DNA of 6,157 nt from an uncultured Schwartzia sp. (lineage in GTDB: Bacteria > Bacillota > Negativicutes > Selenomonadales > Selenomonadaceae), in contig CAJPUA010000063.1 of NCBI GenBank assembly GCA_905373705.1, forward strand, positions 1-6,157. The letters run 5' to 3'. Below the pieces are notes generated by a model. The model did not search any database. It was not told the origin of the DNA and saw nothing but the letters and a program-made list of their open reading frames with translations. Every line of letters begins with the position of its first letter. Position 1 is the stretch's first letter. Made by a program: the position numbers and the translations under genes. Positions 1-6,157 of this stretch are shown here, piece after piece.

Positions 1-555
1 GAACTGAACGAATCCCAGCGTTCCGACAAGCTGCCCGTCCGCGTAAATATTGCCCCGGCTGCCGATAACAACGCCCACCGCCGTTTCCGGAATATTGATG
101 GCACGTCCCCGCGTATCAAGGACGTTACGCCCTTCCGAAGTCACCAGATTACCGTTGGCAGCGCGATAAAAGCTGCCGTTTCGCGTATAGCGCGTTCCTT
201 CCGGCGTATTGATCATGAAGTATCCTTCGCCGGCGATCGCCACATCGTAAGGATTCCCCGTCGTCATCATCGATCCTTGCGCATGATCGGTAGCAATCTC
301 CTGCGTGTACGAGCCAAGACCCAGTGTCCCGACAATCGGCGCCCGCCGGTCCAGCGAGAACCCTTTAAAATCAGTAACCTTCGCCTTCTCCGTGTCATTG
401 ATCCGCCGGATCAGCATCGGCTCAAACTCCCGATCCAGCGCCCGATCCCGCTTATAACCCGTCGTATTAACATTCGCCAGGTTATTCGCGATGACCGCCG
501 TGCGGGTCGTTTCCGTAATCATGCCCGACGCCGCCGTGTAAAGTCCACGCCACAT
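1..555 (-). CDS. flgF: Flagellar basal-body rod/hook protein, FlgF/FlgG family (FlhO-like), 3' end cut by window edge
   Basis: This gene encodes a structural subunit of the flagellar rod or proximal hook, exported by the flagellar type III system and assembled outside the cytoplasmic membrane. The visible part is 185 codons from the ATG at 553-555; the left edge removes the rest (family members are usually about 240-270 residues). The N-terminus MWRGLYTAASGM and the signature NNLANVNTTGYKR at residues 24-36 form the conserved rod-protein N-terminal region, which makes the D0 coiled coil. The stretch GNPYDVAIAGEGYF (100-113) followed by TRYTRNGSF (121-129) and a GNLVTSEGRNVLD block (135-147) is typical of FlgE/F/G proteins. 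A GGGGAG Shine-Dalgarno site lies five bases before the ATG. Its place directly after mreB/mbl matches B. subtilis mbl-flhO-flhP, so a second FlgG-like gene is expected just outside the window. FlgF and FlgG cannot be separated with certainty from this fragment; the symbol follows gene order. Confidence 0.93.
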   Translation of the reverse strand, partial: MWRGLYTAASGMITETTRTAVIANNLANVNTTGYKRDRALDREFEPMLIRRINDTEKAKVTDFKGFSLDRRAPIVGTLGLGSYTQEIATDHAQGSMMTTGNPYDVAIAGEGYFMINTPEGTRYTRNGSFYRAANGNLVTSEGRNVLDTRGRAINIPETAVGVVIGSRGNIYADGQLVGTLGFVQF

Positions 556-594
556 ACTCTCTCCCCCCAGTTAAAAACTTTCATCCAACACTTC

Positions 595-625
595 GACCAT
601 TATACATTATTATATTCATTATACA
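595..625 (-). promoter_or_regulatory. Candidate promoter region of the flagellar gene, two TATAAT boxes
   Basis: The gap between mreB/mbl and the flagellar gene (556-666) is strikingly AT-rich against GC-rich flanks. On the minus strand it holds two perfect TATAAT hexamers, each in the context GTATAATG, at 618-623 and 599-604 (19 bp apart). Start points would fall near 611 and 592, giving leaders of about 56 or 37 bases before the ATG at 555. No good -35 hexamer is found at 16-18 bp from either box (TTGTAT at 16 bp from the downstream one matches only 3 of 6). The flagellar gene may therefore have its own promoter besides read-through from mreB. No GC-rich hairpin with a T-run separates the two genes. 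Confidence 0.4.
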
Positions 626-666
626 ACATTTCCGCTAAAATTTTTCCCGCTAATAGTCCCAAATTT

Positions 667-1701
667 TTATTTTACCGACGGAACTATAGCGCTGTTCATT
701 TCCTGCCCATCGCCGAAGTAATCGGCAAAGTCGAGCGCCTTTCCGGTTCCTATGGCCACGCAGGACAGCGGATCCTCTGCCAGCATCGTGGGAATCCCCG
801 TTTCCCGCTGAATGAGGCTGTCCAGCCCATAAAGCATGGAACCGCCCCCCGTCAAAACGATACCGTGATCCATAATATCGGAGGCCAGTTCCGGCGGCGT
901 TTCCTCCAACACAGCTTTGACCGTCTCCACAATTCGCCCGACGGGAGCGGACAGCGCCTCGGCGGCCTGCGCCGTTGTGAGCTGAATATTTTTCGGCAGA
1001 CCGGAAAGCAGATCGCGCCCGCGGACGTCCATCTGCCCTTGCCGTGCCTCCGGGCTGGCCGCCGCTATCCGAATCTTAATCTCCTCCGCCGTCCGTTCCC
1101 CGATTAAAATGTTGCATGTCCGCCGCACATAGGAGATAAGCGCTTCATCGAACTTGTCTCCGGCAATTCGCAGACTCCGGCTGATCACGATGCCGCCGAG
1201 GCTGATGACCGCGATGTCCGTCGTCCCGCCGCCAATATCGACGATCATTGAGCCAGTAGCTTCGTCGACGGGCAATCCCGCGCCGATCGCCGCCGCCATC
1301 GGCTCCTCAATGAGCTGTGTGCGACGCGCTCCGGCCTGCTCCGCCGCCTCCTGCACCGCCCGTTTTTCTACCATCGTCACGCCGGTAGGAATACAAATCA
1401 TGATTCGGGGGCGAAAGACGAAGCGATGACCAATCACTTTATCAATAAAAAACCGCAACATACTCTCGGTAACGTCGTAATCCGCGATCACGCCGTCTCG
1501 AAGGGGACGGATCGCGGCGATATTTCCCGGCGTCCGTCCCAACATCCGTTTCGCGTCCTCGCCGATCGACAGGATCTGATTCGTATCGCGGTTGACCGCC
1601 ACTACCGACGGCTCCCGCAGGACGATCCCCTTTCCTTTGACATAAACCAGCACGTTCGCCGTTCCAAGGTCGATACCGATATCTATTTTCATCCCAAACA
1701 T
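667..1701 (-). CDS. mreB: Rod shape-determining protein MreB/Mbl (bacterial actin)
   Basis: This is the cytoplasmic actin homologue that polymerises as filaments along the inner membrane and directs the elongation machinery for lateral peptidoglycan synthesis. It has 344 residues, the normal length (about 330-350). ATPase motifs are intact: phosphate-1 DIGIDLGTAN (7-16, with D11, G13, T14), EEP (132-134), phosphate-2 DIGGGTTD (155-162) and the adenosine motif IVLTGGG (281-287). A hydrophobic FVF at 94-96 sits where family members have the membrane-inserting loop. The segments CIPTGVTMVEKRAV (103-116) and SLGGIV (167-172) look more like MreB than Mbl, although the following flagellar gene is the neighbour of B. 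subtilis mbl; the paralogue name is therefore uncertain. The ATG at 1701 is preferred over an in-frame ATG at 1692 because AAGGA lies nine bases upstream. No mreC or mreD follows, which suits an Mbl-type locus. The stop is TAA at 667-669. Confidence 0.97.
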   Translation of the reverse strand: MFGMKIDIGIDLGTANVLVYVKGKGIVLREPSVVAVNRDTNQILSIGEDAKRMLGRTPGNIAAIRPLRDGVIADYDVTESMLRFFIDKVIGHRFVFRPRIMICIPTGVTMVEKRAVQEAAEQAGARRTQLIEEPMAAAIGAGLPVDEATGSMIVDIGGGTTDIAVISLGGIVISRSLRIAGDKFDEALISYVRRTCNILIGERTAEEIKIRIAAASPEARQGQMDVRGRDLLSGLPKNIQLTTAQAAEALSAPVGRIVETVKAVLEETPPELASDIMDHGIVLTGGGSMLYGLDSLIQRETGIPTMLAEDPLSCVAIGTGKALDFADYFGDGQEMNSAIVPSVK

Positions 1702-1710
1702 GCTATACGT

Positions 1711-1715
1711 TCCTT
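1711..1715 (-). promoter_or_regulatory. Ribosome binding site that decides the mreB start
   Basis: AAGGA on the minus strand, within a purine-rich GGGAAGGA stretch, lies nine bases before the ATG at 1701. Its distance to the in-frame ATG at 1692 would be 18 bases, too far for efficient initiation, so the upstream ATG (protein start MFGMKIDIG) is favoured. Confidence 0.6.
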
Positions 1716-1756
1716 CCCTCTCATCATCCGTATCCGCGTTTTACTTTTCTTCCTGT

Positions 1757-1765
1757 ATTGTACCA
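1757..1765 (-). promoter_or_regulatory. Extended -10 promoter candidate for mreB (and possibly the flagellar gene)
   Basis: The minus strand reads TGGTACAAT here: a TGn extension followed by TACAAT, one base off the consensus -10. Transcription would start near 1750 and give a leader of about 49 bases before the mreB ATG. The hexamer 17 bp upstream is AAGCTT, a poor -35, which is tolerable for extended -10 promoters. The site lies just downstream of the probable efflux-operon terminator, as expected if mreB begins a new transcription unit. Confidence 0.45.
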
Positions 1766-1771
1766 CAGCCA

Positions 1772-1796
1772 CAAAAGGCAAGCTTCGCTCGCCTTT
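1772..1796 (-). terminator. Probable intrinsic terminator of the RND efflux operon
   Basis: On the minus strand, bases 1796-1787 and 1783-1774 form a 10-bp stem with one G-U pair around a GAA triloop; the tip reads GCGAAGC, known as an unusually stable mini-hairpin. The 3' arm ends GCC followed by TTTTGT, so a short U-tract overlaps and follows the stem base. The site lies about 100 bp past the pump stop codon and just before the mreB promoter candidate. The U-tract is short, so termination may be partial. Confidence 0.5.
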
Positions 1797-1808
1797 ATCA
1801 AGTGCTCA

Positions 1809-1870
1809 GGTATAATGAACACTACGCCCCCGCTTCCCTGCGGTCACGCTCGCTCAGTGTTCATTATACC
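1809..1870. repeat. 62-bp inverted-repeat element with 15-bp perfect arms
   Basis: GGTATAATGAACACT at 1809-1823 is matched exactly by its reverse complement at 1856-1870, with a 32-bp centre. The centre contains a small CCGC/GCGG stem (1830-1833 with 1840-1843). As RNA this gives a long hairpin with an AT-rich stem and a structured GC-rich tip, unlike a normal terminator because no U-run follows either arm. It lies between the efflux operon and mreB, outside any gene. Each arm contains TATAAT, and on the minus strand the right arm plus its flank reads TGGTATAAT (1863-1871), a perfect extended -10. It could be a dispersed palindromic (REP- or MITE-like) repeat, an operator or part of a small RNA. 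No convincing target-site duplication is visible at its ends. Confidence 0.7.
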
Positions 1871-1892
1871 ATCAGCCGGGGGCTTTTTCTAC

Positions 1893-4800
1893 TTAAAATT
1901 TCTCCGTCCGACTTATTTTCCACTCCTCAGTCAAGATGTAGATAAGAGGAACGACGACGAGGGTTAGAATCGTCGAGGTAGTGAGACCGCCGATGAGGAC
2001 GACGCCCATGGATTGACGAAGCTCGGCGCCTGCCCCAAGCCCGAGGGCTACGGGCAGCATCCCCAGAAGGGTGGAGAGGGTGGTCATGAGGATAGGGCGA
2101 AGGCGAAGGGAGCAGGCTTCCATAACTGCTTCCCGGATCGCCATGCCCCGCGCGCGTGCCTGATTGGCATAGTCGATGAGGAGGATGGCGTTCTTTGTCA
2201 CCAGGCCTAAGAGCATGGTAAAGCCGATGAGGGCCATCATGTTCGCCGTCTGATTCGCCACCAAAAGCCCGAGCACCGCGCCGATGACGGCAAAGGGCAG
2301 GCTCATCATGATGACGAAGGGCTGGGAAAAGCTCTCAAACTCCGCCGCCAGGACCATGTAAATGAGGACGACAGCCATGATCACGGCCTTGGCGATCTCG
2401 CGAAAGACGCGCCCCATCATGTCAGAATCCCCGATCAGGCGGTAGCGATAACCAATGTCCATGTTAATATCGGGGATCAGTTCTTCCTGAATGGTTTGGA
2501 GAAGTTCACCGGGGGAGATGCCGCTGGTATTGGCATAGACCGCGATCTGCCGCTGGCGTCCTTCGCGGTCAATACGGGTGGGGCCGGATCCCAAGGCGAC
2601 CTCCGCCACGTCCCCAAGGCGAACGAAGGGTCCGCTGGCCGTCGAGACCATGAGATCAGAGACGTCCTGCAGCGTACGCCGGTTCCCGCGCGCCACCTGC
2701 ACGATGATGTCGTAATCATTGTTGCCAATGGTATAGGAATGGCTCAGACTTTTCCCCTGAAAAGCGTACTGCACCGCTTTCCCCACGGAAGTATTGTCAA
2801 GACCAAACCGGCTGGCCTGATAAGGGTCTAAGCGAATGAGAACCTCCGGTTCGGGAGAGACGCCGAGGATTTCCACATCGGTGGCGCCCGGCGTCTGCCG
2901 CATCCTTTCTGCCAAAGCCTCCGCGTAACCGCTCAGTTTGTGGATATCGCCGCCCCGGAGGCCAATCTGCACCGGGCGTGAATCCCAGCGCCCGCCTTGG
3001 GTGGTCATGACCGCTACCTGCATGGTCCCCACGTCGGCGAATTTTCTCCGCAGCTCGGCCATGATATCCAGCATGCCCCGCGCCCGCTCCTCCGCAGGTT
3101 TCAGGCGAATCCGGATGTCGCCTTCGTTAACCGGTATCCGATTGCCCCCTAAGTGCAGCGCCGTGACTTCCACCTCGGGAAGCGCGCCGATGGTCTCTTC
3201 CAAGGGCAGCGCCCATCGCTTCATCTGGTCGAGGCTGGCCCCCGCCGGCCCTTTGATGCTCACCAAAAATTCCCCCGAATCGTAGACCGGTTGCAAGGCC
3301 GTCCCTAAAAAGGGAATCAGGAGCAGGTTCAAAAGAAGCGTCGCCAACGCGGCGGTCACCACTTTCCTGGGATGGGAGAAGGCAAAGACCATGAACGCCT
3401 CATAAAATCTCCGCAGCGCTTCAAAGCCGGCATTGAACCCATCAAGGACACGGGTCACAAAGACGGGCCGCCCCGCGTGAGCTGCGGAGGGCGGTTTCAG
3501 CCAATACGCCGAAACCATCGGGGTGAGTGAGTAAGCAGAAATCGTGGAAAAGGCCAGCGCGAAGGCGACGGTAAGCCCGAATTGCTTAAAGTATTGCCCC
3601 ACCGTTTCTCCCATGCTGCCGATGGGAACGAACACCGCCAAAAGGGACAAGGAGGTGGCTAAGATCGCCAGCACAAGTTCCTTCGTGGCATCCTCCGAAG
3701 CCAGTGCCGGTGTCTTTCCCATTTCCATGTGGCGGAAAATATTTTCCACTAAGACGATGGCATCATCGATAAGAAAGCCTACCGCCAGCGATAAGCCCAT
3801 GAGGGACATATTGTTCAGGGTAAAGCCCATACTCTTCATTAAAAAGAAGGCGGCCACCACCGAGGTAGGGATGGCGAGCCCGCCGATAAGCGTCGCCCGG
3901 ATATCCCTAAGAAACAGATAGGTGATGGCGAGAGCCAGAAATCCGCCAAAAAAGATGGTATTCCAGACATCCGCTACGTTTTCCCGCACATAGCTCGATT
4001 GATCCGTGATGGTGGCTTTCTCCACATCCGGGGGAAGGTCGTCTTGCAAAAGCGCATCCAGGCGCTGGTTCAAAGCGTCGGTGATCTCGACGGTGTTCGT
4101 GCGGGACTGCTTTCGCACCCACATCAGCACCGAGGGAACGCCGTTGGTGCGGGCGTAGGTCTCTTCCTCTTCCCAATCGTCAGCCACGTCGGCGATGTCC
4201 GTCAGAAGGATGGGGCTCCCCTCCACATTGGCTACCACCACTTTTTTCATATCATCCACGGATGTGAACTTTCCTATGGTACGAAGGGTGATGGTATTGA
4301 TGCCGTCCCGGATCTTGCCGCCAGGGCTGTTTCGGTTGGCATTGTTGACTTTTTCGATCACCGTCGGAAGCGAGATGCCGTAACGCGCTAATTTTTGCGC
4401 ATCCACATCAATCCGAATGGCCCGATCCCCCGCGCCAAAGAGTGTGATATCGGCCACGCCCTCGATCATGTGCAGGTCGTCAACCACCACGTCCTGCAAG
4501 AGGCGGCGCACTTCCCCGGGGCTTCGCAACGTGGAGGAAAAGGAGTACACAGCCACGGGCCGCGATGCAGCATCGTAGCGCTCCACCATCGGCTCGTCAA
4601 TGTCGTCGGGCAGGCGCTTTCGAATGCTGGCCACCTTTTCCCGCACTTCACTGGCCATCTGGCGGGGATCGACCCCAATATCAAATTCTAACGTCGTCTG
4701 GGAGAATCCTTCCCGAATGGTGGAGGTAATGGTCTTAATACCGGCAATCTGGCTCACCCGGTTCTCAATGGGCTTCGTTACCAAAGTCTCCATCTCTTCC

Positions 4801-4961
4801 GGTGCGGTACCTTCGTAGTAGACCCGGATGGAGACCATGGGCAGATCCACATCGGGATAAAGATCAATCCCAAGGCTGGGATAAGACTGGATGCCAAAGA
4901 CCACTAAAACCATGATGAACATGGTGGTGAATACCGGCCTTTTGATAAATGTTTCGATCAC
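1893..4961 (-). CDS. RND efflux pump, inner-membrane permease subunit (AcrB-like, HAE family)
   Basis: This is the proton-driven pump of a tripartite efflux system, expected to work as a trimer that takes hydrophobic or amphiphilic compounds from the inner membrane and periplasm and passes them to an outer-membrane channel. Its 1022 residues are normal for the family (AcrB 1049). The layout is the duplicated RND fold: one helix at about 9-29, a large periplasmic porter/docking region (about 30-330), helices 2-6 (about 333-483), helix 7 (about 532-552), a second periplasmic region (about 553-857) and helices 8-12 (about 858-1010). Proton-relay residues are present: D399-D400 in helix 4 (GFLIDDAIVLVEN), K923 in helix 10 (LVTKNAILLIDYA) and T960/T961 in helix 11 (RPILMTTLS). 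The DD motif argues for the drug-type rather than the heavy-metal branch. The start is GTG, overlapping the adaptor stop as GTGA, so translation is probably coupled. Substrates cannot be read from the sequence. Confidence 0.97.
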   Translation of the reverse strand: MIETFIKRPVFTTMFIMVLVVFGIQSYPSLGIDLYPDVDLPMVSIRVYYEGTAPEEMETLVTKPIENRVSQIAGIKTITSTIREGFSQTTLEFDIGVDPRQMASEVREKVASIRKRLPDDIDEPMVERYDAASRPVAVYSFSSTLRSPGEVRRLLQDVVVDDLHMIEGVADITLFGAGDRAIRIDVDAQKLARYGISLPTVIEKVNNANRNSPGGKIRDGINTITLRTIGKFTSVDDMKKVVVANVEGSPILLTDIADVADDWEEEETYARTNGVPSVLMWVRKQSRTNTVEITDALNQRLDALLQDDLPPDVEKATITDQSSYVRENVADVWNTIFFGGFLALAITYLFLRDIRATLIGGLAIPTSVVAAFFLMKSMGFTLNNMSLMGLSLAVGFLIDDAIVLVENIFRHMEMGKTPALASEDATKELVLAILATSLSLLAVFVPIGSMGETVGQYFKQFGLTVAFALAFSTISAYSLTPMVSAYWLKPPSAAHAGRPVFVTRVLDGFNAGFEALRRFYEAFMVFAFSHPRKVVTAALATLLLNLLLIPFLGTALQPVYDSGEFLVSIKGPAGASLDQMKRWALPLEETIGALPEVEVTALHLGGNRIPVNEGDIRIRLKPAEERARGMLDIMAELRRKFADVGTMQVAVMTTQGGRWDSRPVQIGLRGGDIHKLSGYAEALAERMRQTPGATDVEILGVSPEPEVLIRLDPYQASRFGLDNTSVGKAVQYAFQGKSLSHSYTIGNNDYDIIVQVARGNRRTLQDVSDLMVSTASGPFVRLGDVAEVALGSGPTRIDREGRQRQIAVYANTSGISPGELLQTIQEELIPDINMDIGYRYRLIGDSDMMGRVFREIAKAVIMAVVLIYMVLAAEFESFSQPFVIMMSLPFAVIGAVLGLLVANQTANMMALIGFTMLLGLVTKNAILLIDYANQARARGMAIREAVMEACSLRLRPILMTTLSTLLGMLPVALGLGAGAELRQSMGVVLIGGLTTSTILTLVVVPLIYILTEEWKISRTEKF

Positions 4962-6085
4962 TCTGCCGACGCCCCTTCCACCGTCCGCACCTGAATGCCT
5001 TCCCGCACCTTATTGAGGCCGCCAGTAATGATCTCATCCTCTTCCGTGATCCCGCCCAAGACCTCCACAACATCCTCGCCGATATAACCGGTGGTCAGCA
5101 CCCGGCGCACCGCCAGGCCATCGTCAATCACATAGACCGTACGCTGATCATCCCGCATGACAATAGCCGAAAGGGGCACCGTGAGGACGTTTTCCTGCGG
5201 CCGAGCGGCGATGAGTGCCTCGGCGTAGACACCGCCGAAAAGGCGGCCGTCACGATTGTCCACCGTCACCGTAGCCTCGAAGGTATGGGATCCGCTCTCT
5301 GCCACAGGGCTGATATGGGCGATGCGCCCCATCACCTGCTGACGGTTTACCGCTAAGGAAGGAACCGTAAACGCCACCGCATCTCCCACAGCTACCTGAC
5401 TGACGTACCCCTCCGGCACGGCGATCTTCGCCGAAAGCGCTGAGATATCAGCGATATTAAAGAGTGCCGTGCCGACCTTGGCATAGTACCCCTCTTGATA
5501 ATAGCGTTTCTGGACGACCCCCCCCCGGGGAGTAGTGACCGTCGTACCACCCTGCTTCGACTGCGCCGCCGCGAGATGCCCCTCTGCCGACTGGAGCGCC
5601 CCAATGGCGTTGTCCCGCGCAAATTGGGCGTTATCCAATTCCTCTTTTGAAACGCCGCCCTTCGCGAAGAGATAGGCCTGCCGCTCGTAGTCCGCCGTCG
5701 CCTTATTCAGCCGGGCCTGTGCCTCGTAATAGGCGCCCTCTGCCGCCAAAAGCGCGGCGCCGGTATCCGTCTGCTCTAAGATCGCCAACACGGCCCCGGC
5801 ATCCACTTGCTCCCCCTCATCGACCAGGACCCGCTCCACACGGCCATCCACTTTCGCCGCCACATCTGCCTGCCAGATGGGATCAAGAGTACCCGAAAAG
5901 CGCAGCTGCGGCTCAATCCGCTGCCGCTTTGGATGCCACGCCGTCACCGTCACCACTTTTCCCCGCCCGCTGGATTTCGCCTGCTCGCTCTTTTCCATGA
6001 GATTCTTCCCCACCCGAATCCCGACAATGACAAGGATGACCACTACGGCCGCCGCGATCCAACGTCTTTTCCTCTGCCCCTCCAT
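4958..6085 (-). CDS. RND efflux periplasmic adaptor (membrane fusion protein, AcrA/MexA-like)
   Basis: This adaptor links the inner-membrane pump to an outer-membrane channel. The 375-residue protein starts with a basic stretch (QRKRR) and one hydrophobic segment at about 9-24; there is no lipobox cysteine, so it is probably held by an uncleaved membrane anchor. Next come a split lipoyl domain (about 74-107 and 180-212, the second half opening TTPRGGVVQKRYYQEG), an alpha-helical hairpin (about 108-177), a beta-barrel (about 217-297) and a membrane-proximal domain (about 300-370, opening VLTVPLSAI). The hairpin tip ERQAYLFAKGGVSKEELD shows the R-x3-L-x6-S pattern (R135, L139, S146) that adaptors use to contact TolC-type channels. 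AGGAGG lies nine bases before the ATG at 6083-6085. The stop overlaps the pump start by 4 nt. No outer-membrane channel gene is in the window; it may lie upstream or elsewhere. Residues 186-190 are encoded across a nine-G run. Confidence 0.96.
   Translation of the reverse strand: MEGQRKRRWIAAAVVVILVIVGIRVGKNLMEKSEQAKSSGRGKVVTVTAWHPKRQRIEPQLRFSGTLDPIWQADVAAKVDGRVERVLVDEGEQVDAGAVLAILEQTDTGAALLAAEGAYYEAQARLNKATADYERQAYLFAKGGVSKEELDNAQFARDNAIGALQSAEGHLAAAQSKQGGTTVTTPRGGVVQKRYYQEGYYAKVGTALFNIADISALSAKIAVPEGYVSQVAVGDAVAFTVPSLAVNRQQVMGRIAHISPVAESGSHTFEATVTVDNRDGRLFGGVYAEALIAARPQENVLTVPLSAIVMRDDQRTVYVIDDGLAVRRVLTTGYIGEDVVEVLGGITEEDEIITGGLNKVREGIQVRTVEGASAE
5518..5526 (-). repeat. Nine-G homopolymer inside the adaptor gene
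   Basis: The minus (coding) strand reads CCCC followed by nine G at 5526-5518, encoding P-R-G-G-V at residues 186-190 in the second half of the lipoyl domain. The frame is intact as given. Runs of this length are prone to slippage during replication and to sequencing error. Confidence 0.9.
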
Positions 6086-6111
6086 TCCTGTGGCCCTCCT
6101 CCCCTTTTTCT

Positions 6112-6150
6112 CACAGCGGCCTCTTTGATTTGCCGCCGCTCTGTGGCGGC
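6112..6150 (-). promoter_or_regulatory. Leader of the efflux operon with two mutually exclusive hairpins
   Basis: Between the right edge and the adaptor Shine-Dalgarno site, two hairpins compete for the same bases. One is a perfect 6-bp GCCGCC/GGCGGC stem with a 7-nt loop (6132-6137 with 6145-6150). The other pairs CACAGCGGC at 6112-6120 with 6135-6145, nine pairs interrupted by a 2-nt bulge. Neither is followed by a U-run on the minus strand, so this is not an ordinary terminator. No -10 box is seen in 6086-6157, so the operon promoter lies outside the window. Whether this is a regulatory leader or the tail of an upstream gene cannot be decided here. Confidence 0.3.
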
Positions 6151-6157
6151 TCTGCGC

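Noticed and set aside
641..669. Flagellar sigma (SigD/sigma-28) promoter: TAAA, 15-bp spacer, GCGGGAAA on the minus strand
   Set aside because: The -35-like TAAA and spacing fit, but the -10 matches GCCGATAA at only 5 of 8 positions and the TAAA overlaps the mreB stop codon. Chance is as likely in this AT-rich stretch.
640..672. AT-only pairing (AAAATTT with AAATTTT) after the mreB stop as a terminator
   Set aside because: The stem has no G-C pairs and no distinct U-run follows, so it should not terminate transcription.
277..1107. Plus-strand open frame of 276 codons antisense to mreB and the flagellar gene
   Set aside because: It runs opposite two confidently identified genes, is rich in Arg/Pro/His as expected of antisense frames in GC-rich DNA, and shows no recognisable domain.
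1805..1874. Target-site duplication (TCA) around the 62-bp inverted repeat, suggesting a transposed element
   Set aside because: The match is only three bases and is out of register by one base on the right side, so it gives no real evidence of insertion.
1874..1890. Short AGCC-GGG-GGCT hairpin followed by TTTTCT on the plus strand, terminator-like
   Set aside because: The stem is only 4 bp and no plus-strand gene would need it. It might stop antisense transcription into the pump gene, but the support is too weak to list.
1700..1967. Small plus-strand open frames (69-81 codons) across the intergenic region 1702-1892
   Set aside because: They overlap the inverted repeat and both flanking genes, and have no recognisable protein features.
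3999..4391. Plus-strand open frame of 130 codons inside the RND pump gene
   Set aside because: It is the antisense shadow of a conserved RND domain, with no family resemblance and no separate support. The same reasoning applies to the other plus-strand frames across 1893-6085.
4949..5356. Plus-strand open frame of 135 codons antisense to the adaptor
   Set aside because: His/Arg-rich shadow of the adaptor's C-terminal half, with no recognisable domain.

Overview
The window looks like chromosomal DNA of a motile, two-membraned (diderm) Firmicute. A flagellated member of the Negativicutes, such as the Selenomonas group, is the best guess. Three observations lead there. (1) An actin-like MreB/Mbl gene is followed directly by a flagellar rod/hook family gene, the order mbl-flhO(-flhP) known from Bacillus subtilis and relatives. 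(2) A tripartite-type RND efflux operon is present, and its adaptor carries the helical-hairpin signature used to dock TolC-like outer-membrane channels, so an outer membrane is expected. (3) Shine-Dalgarno sites are strong and purine-rich, and the coding DNA is fairly GC-rich. The taxon is an inference; no rRNA or other marker gene is present.

All four recognisable genes lie on the minus strand, so transcription runs right to left. From the right: a short leader (6086-6157) with two competing hairpins; the periplasmic adaptor (membrane fusion) protein (4958-6085); the RND inner-membrane pump (1893-4961), which starts with GTG inside the adaptor stop codon (4-nt overlap); a 191-bp intergenic region (1702-1892) with a 15-bp perfect inverted repeat, a probable intrinsic terminator and an extended -10 promoter; mreB/mbl (667-1701); an AT-rich 111-bp gap (556-666) with two TATAAT boxes; and the first 185 codons of a FlgF/FlgG-family gene (1-555), cut by the left edge.

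The window holds two functional units. The adaptor and pump should form a proton-driven efflux machine that spans the envelope together with an outer-membrane channel encoded elsewhere. MreB sets rod shape by guiding peptidoglycan synthesis, and the flagellar gene contributes to the rod or proximal hook. The boundary between the units is the terminator/promoter region at about 1757-1870.

No clearly new multi-gene system is visible. The best leads are small: the structured intergenic element at 1772-1883, a nine-G homopolymer inside the adaptor gene, and the alternative hairpins in the efflux leader.
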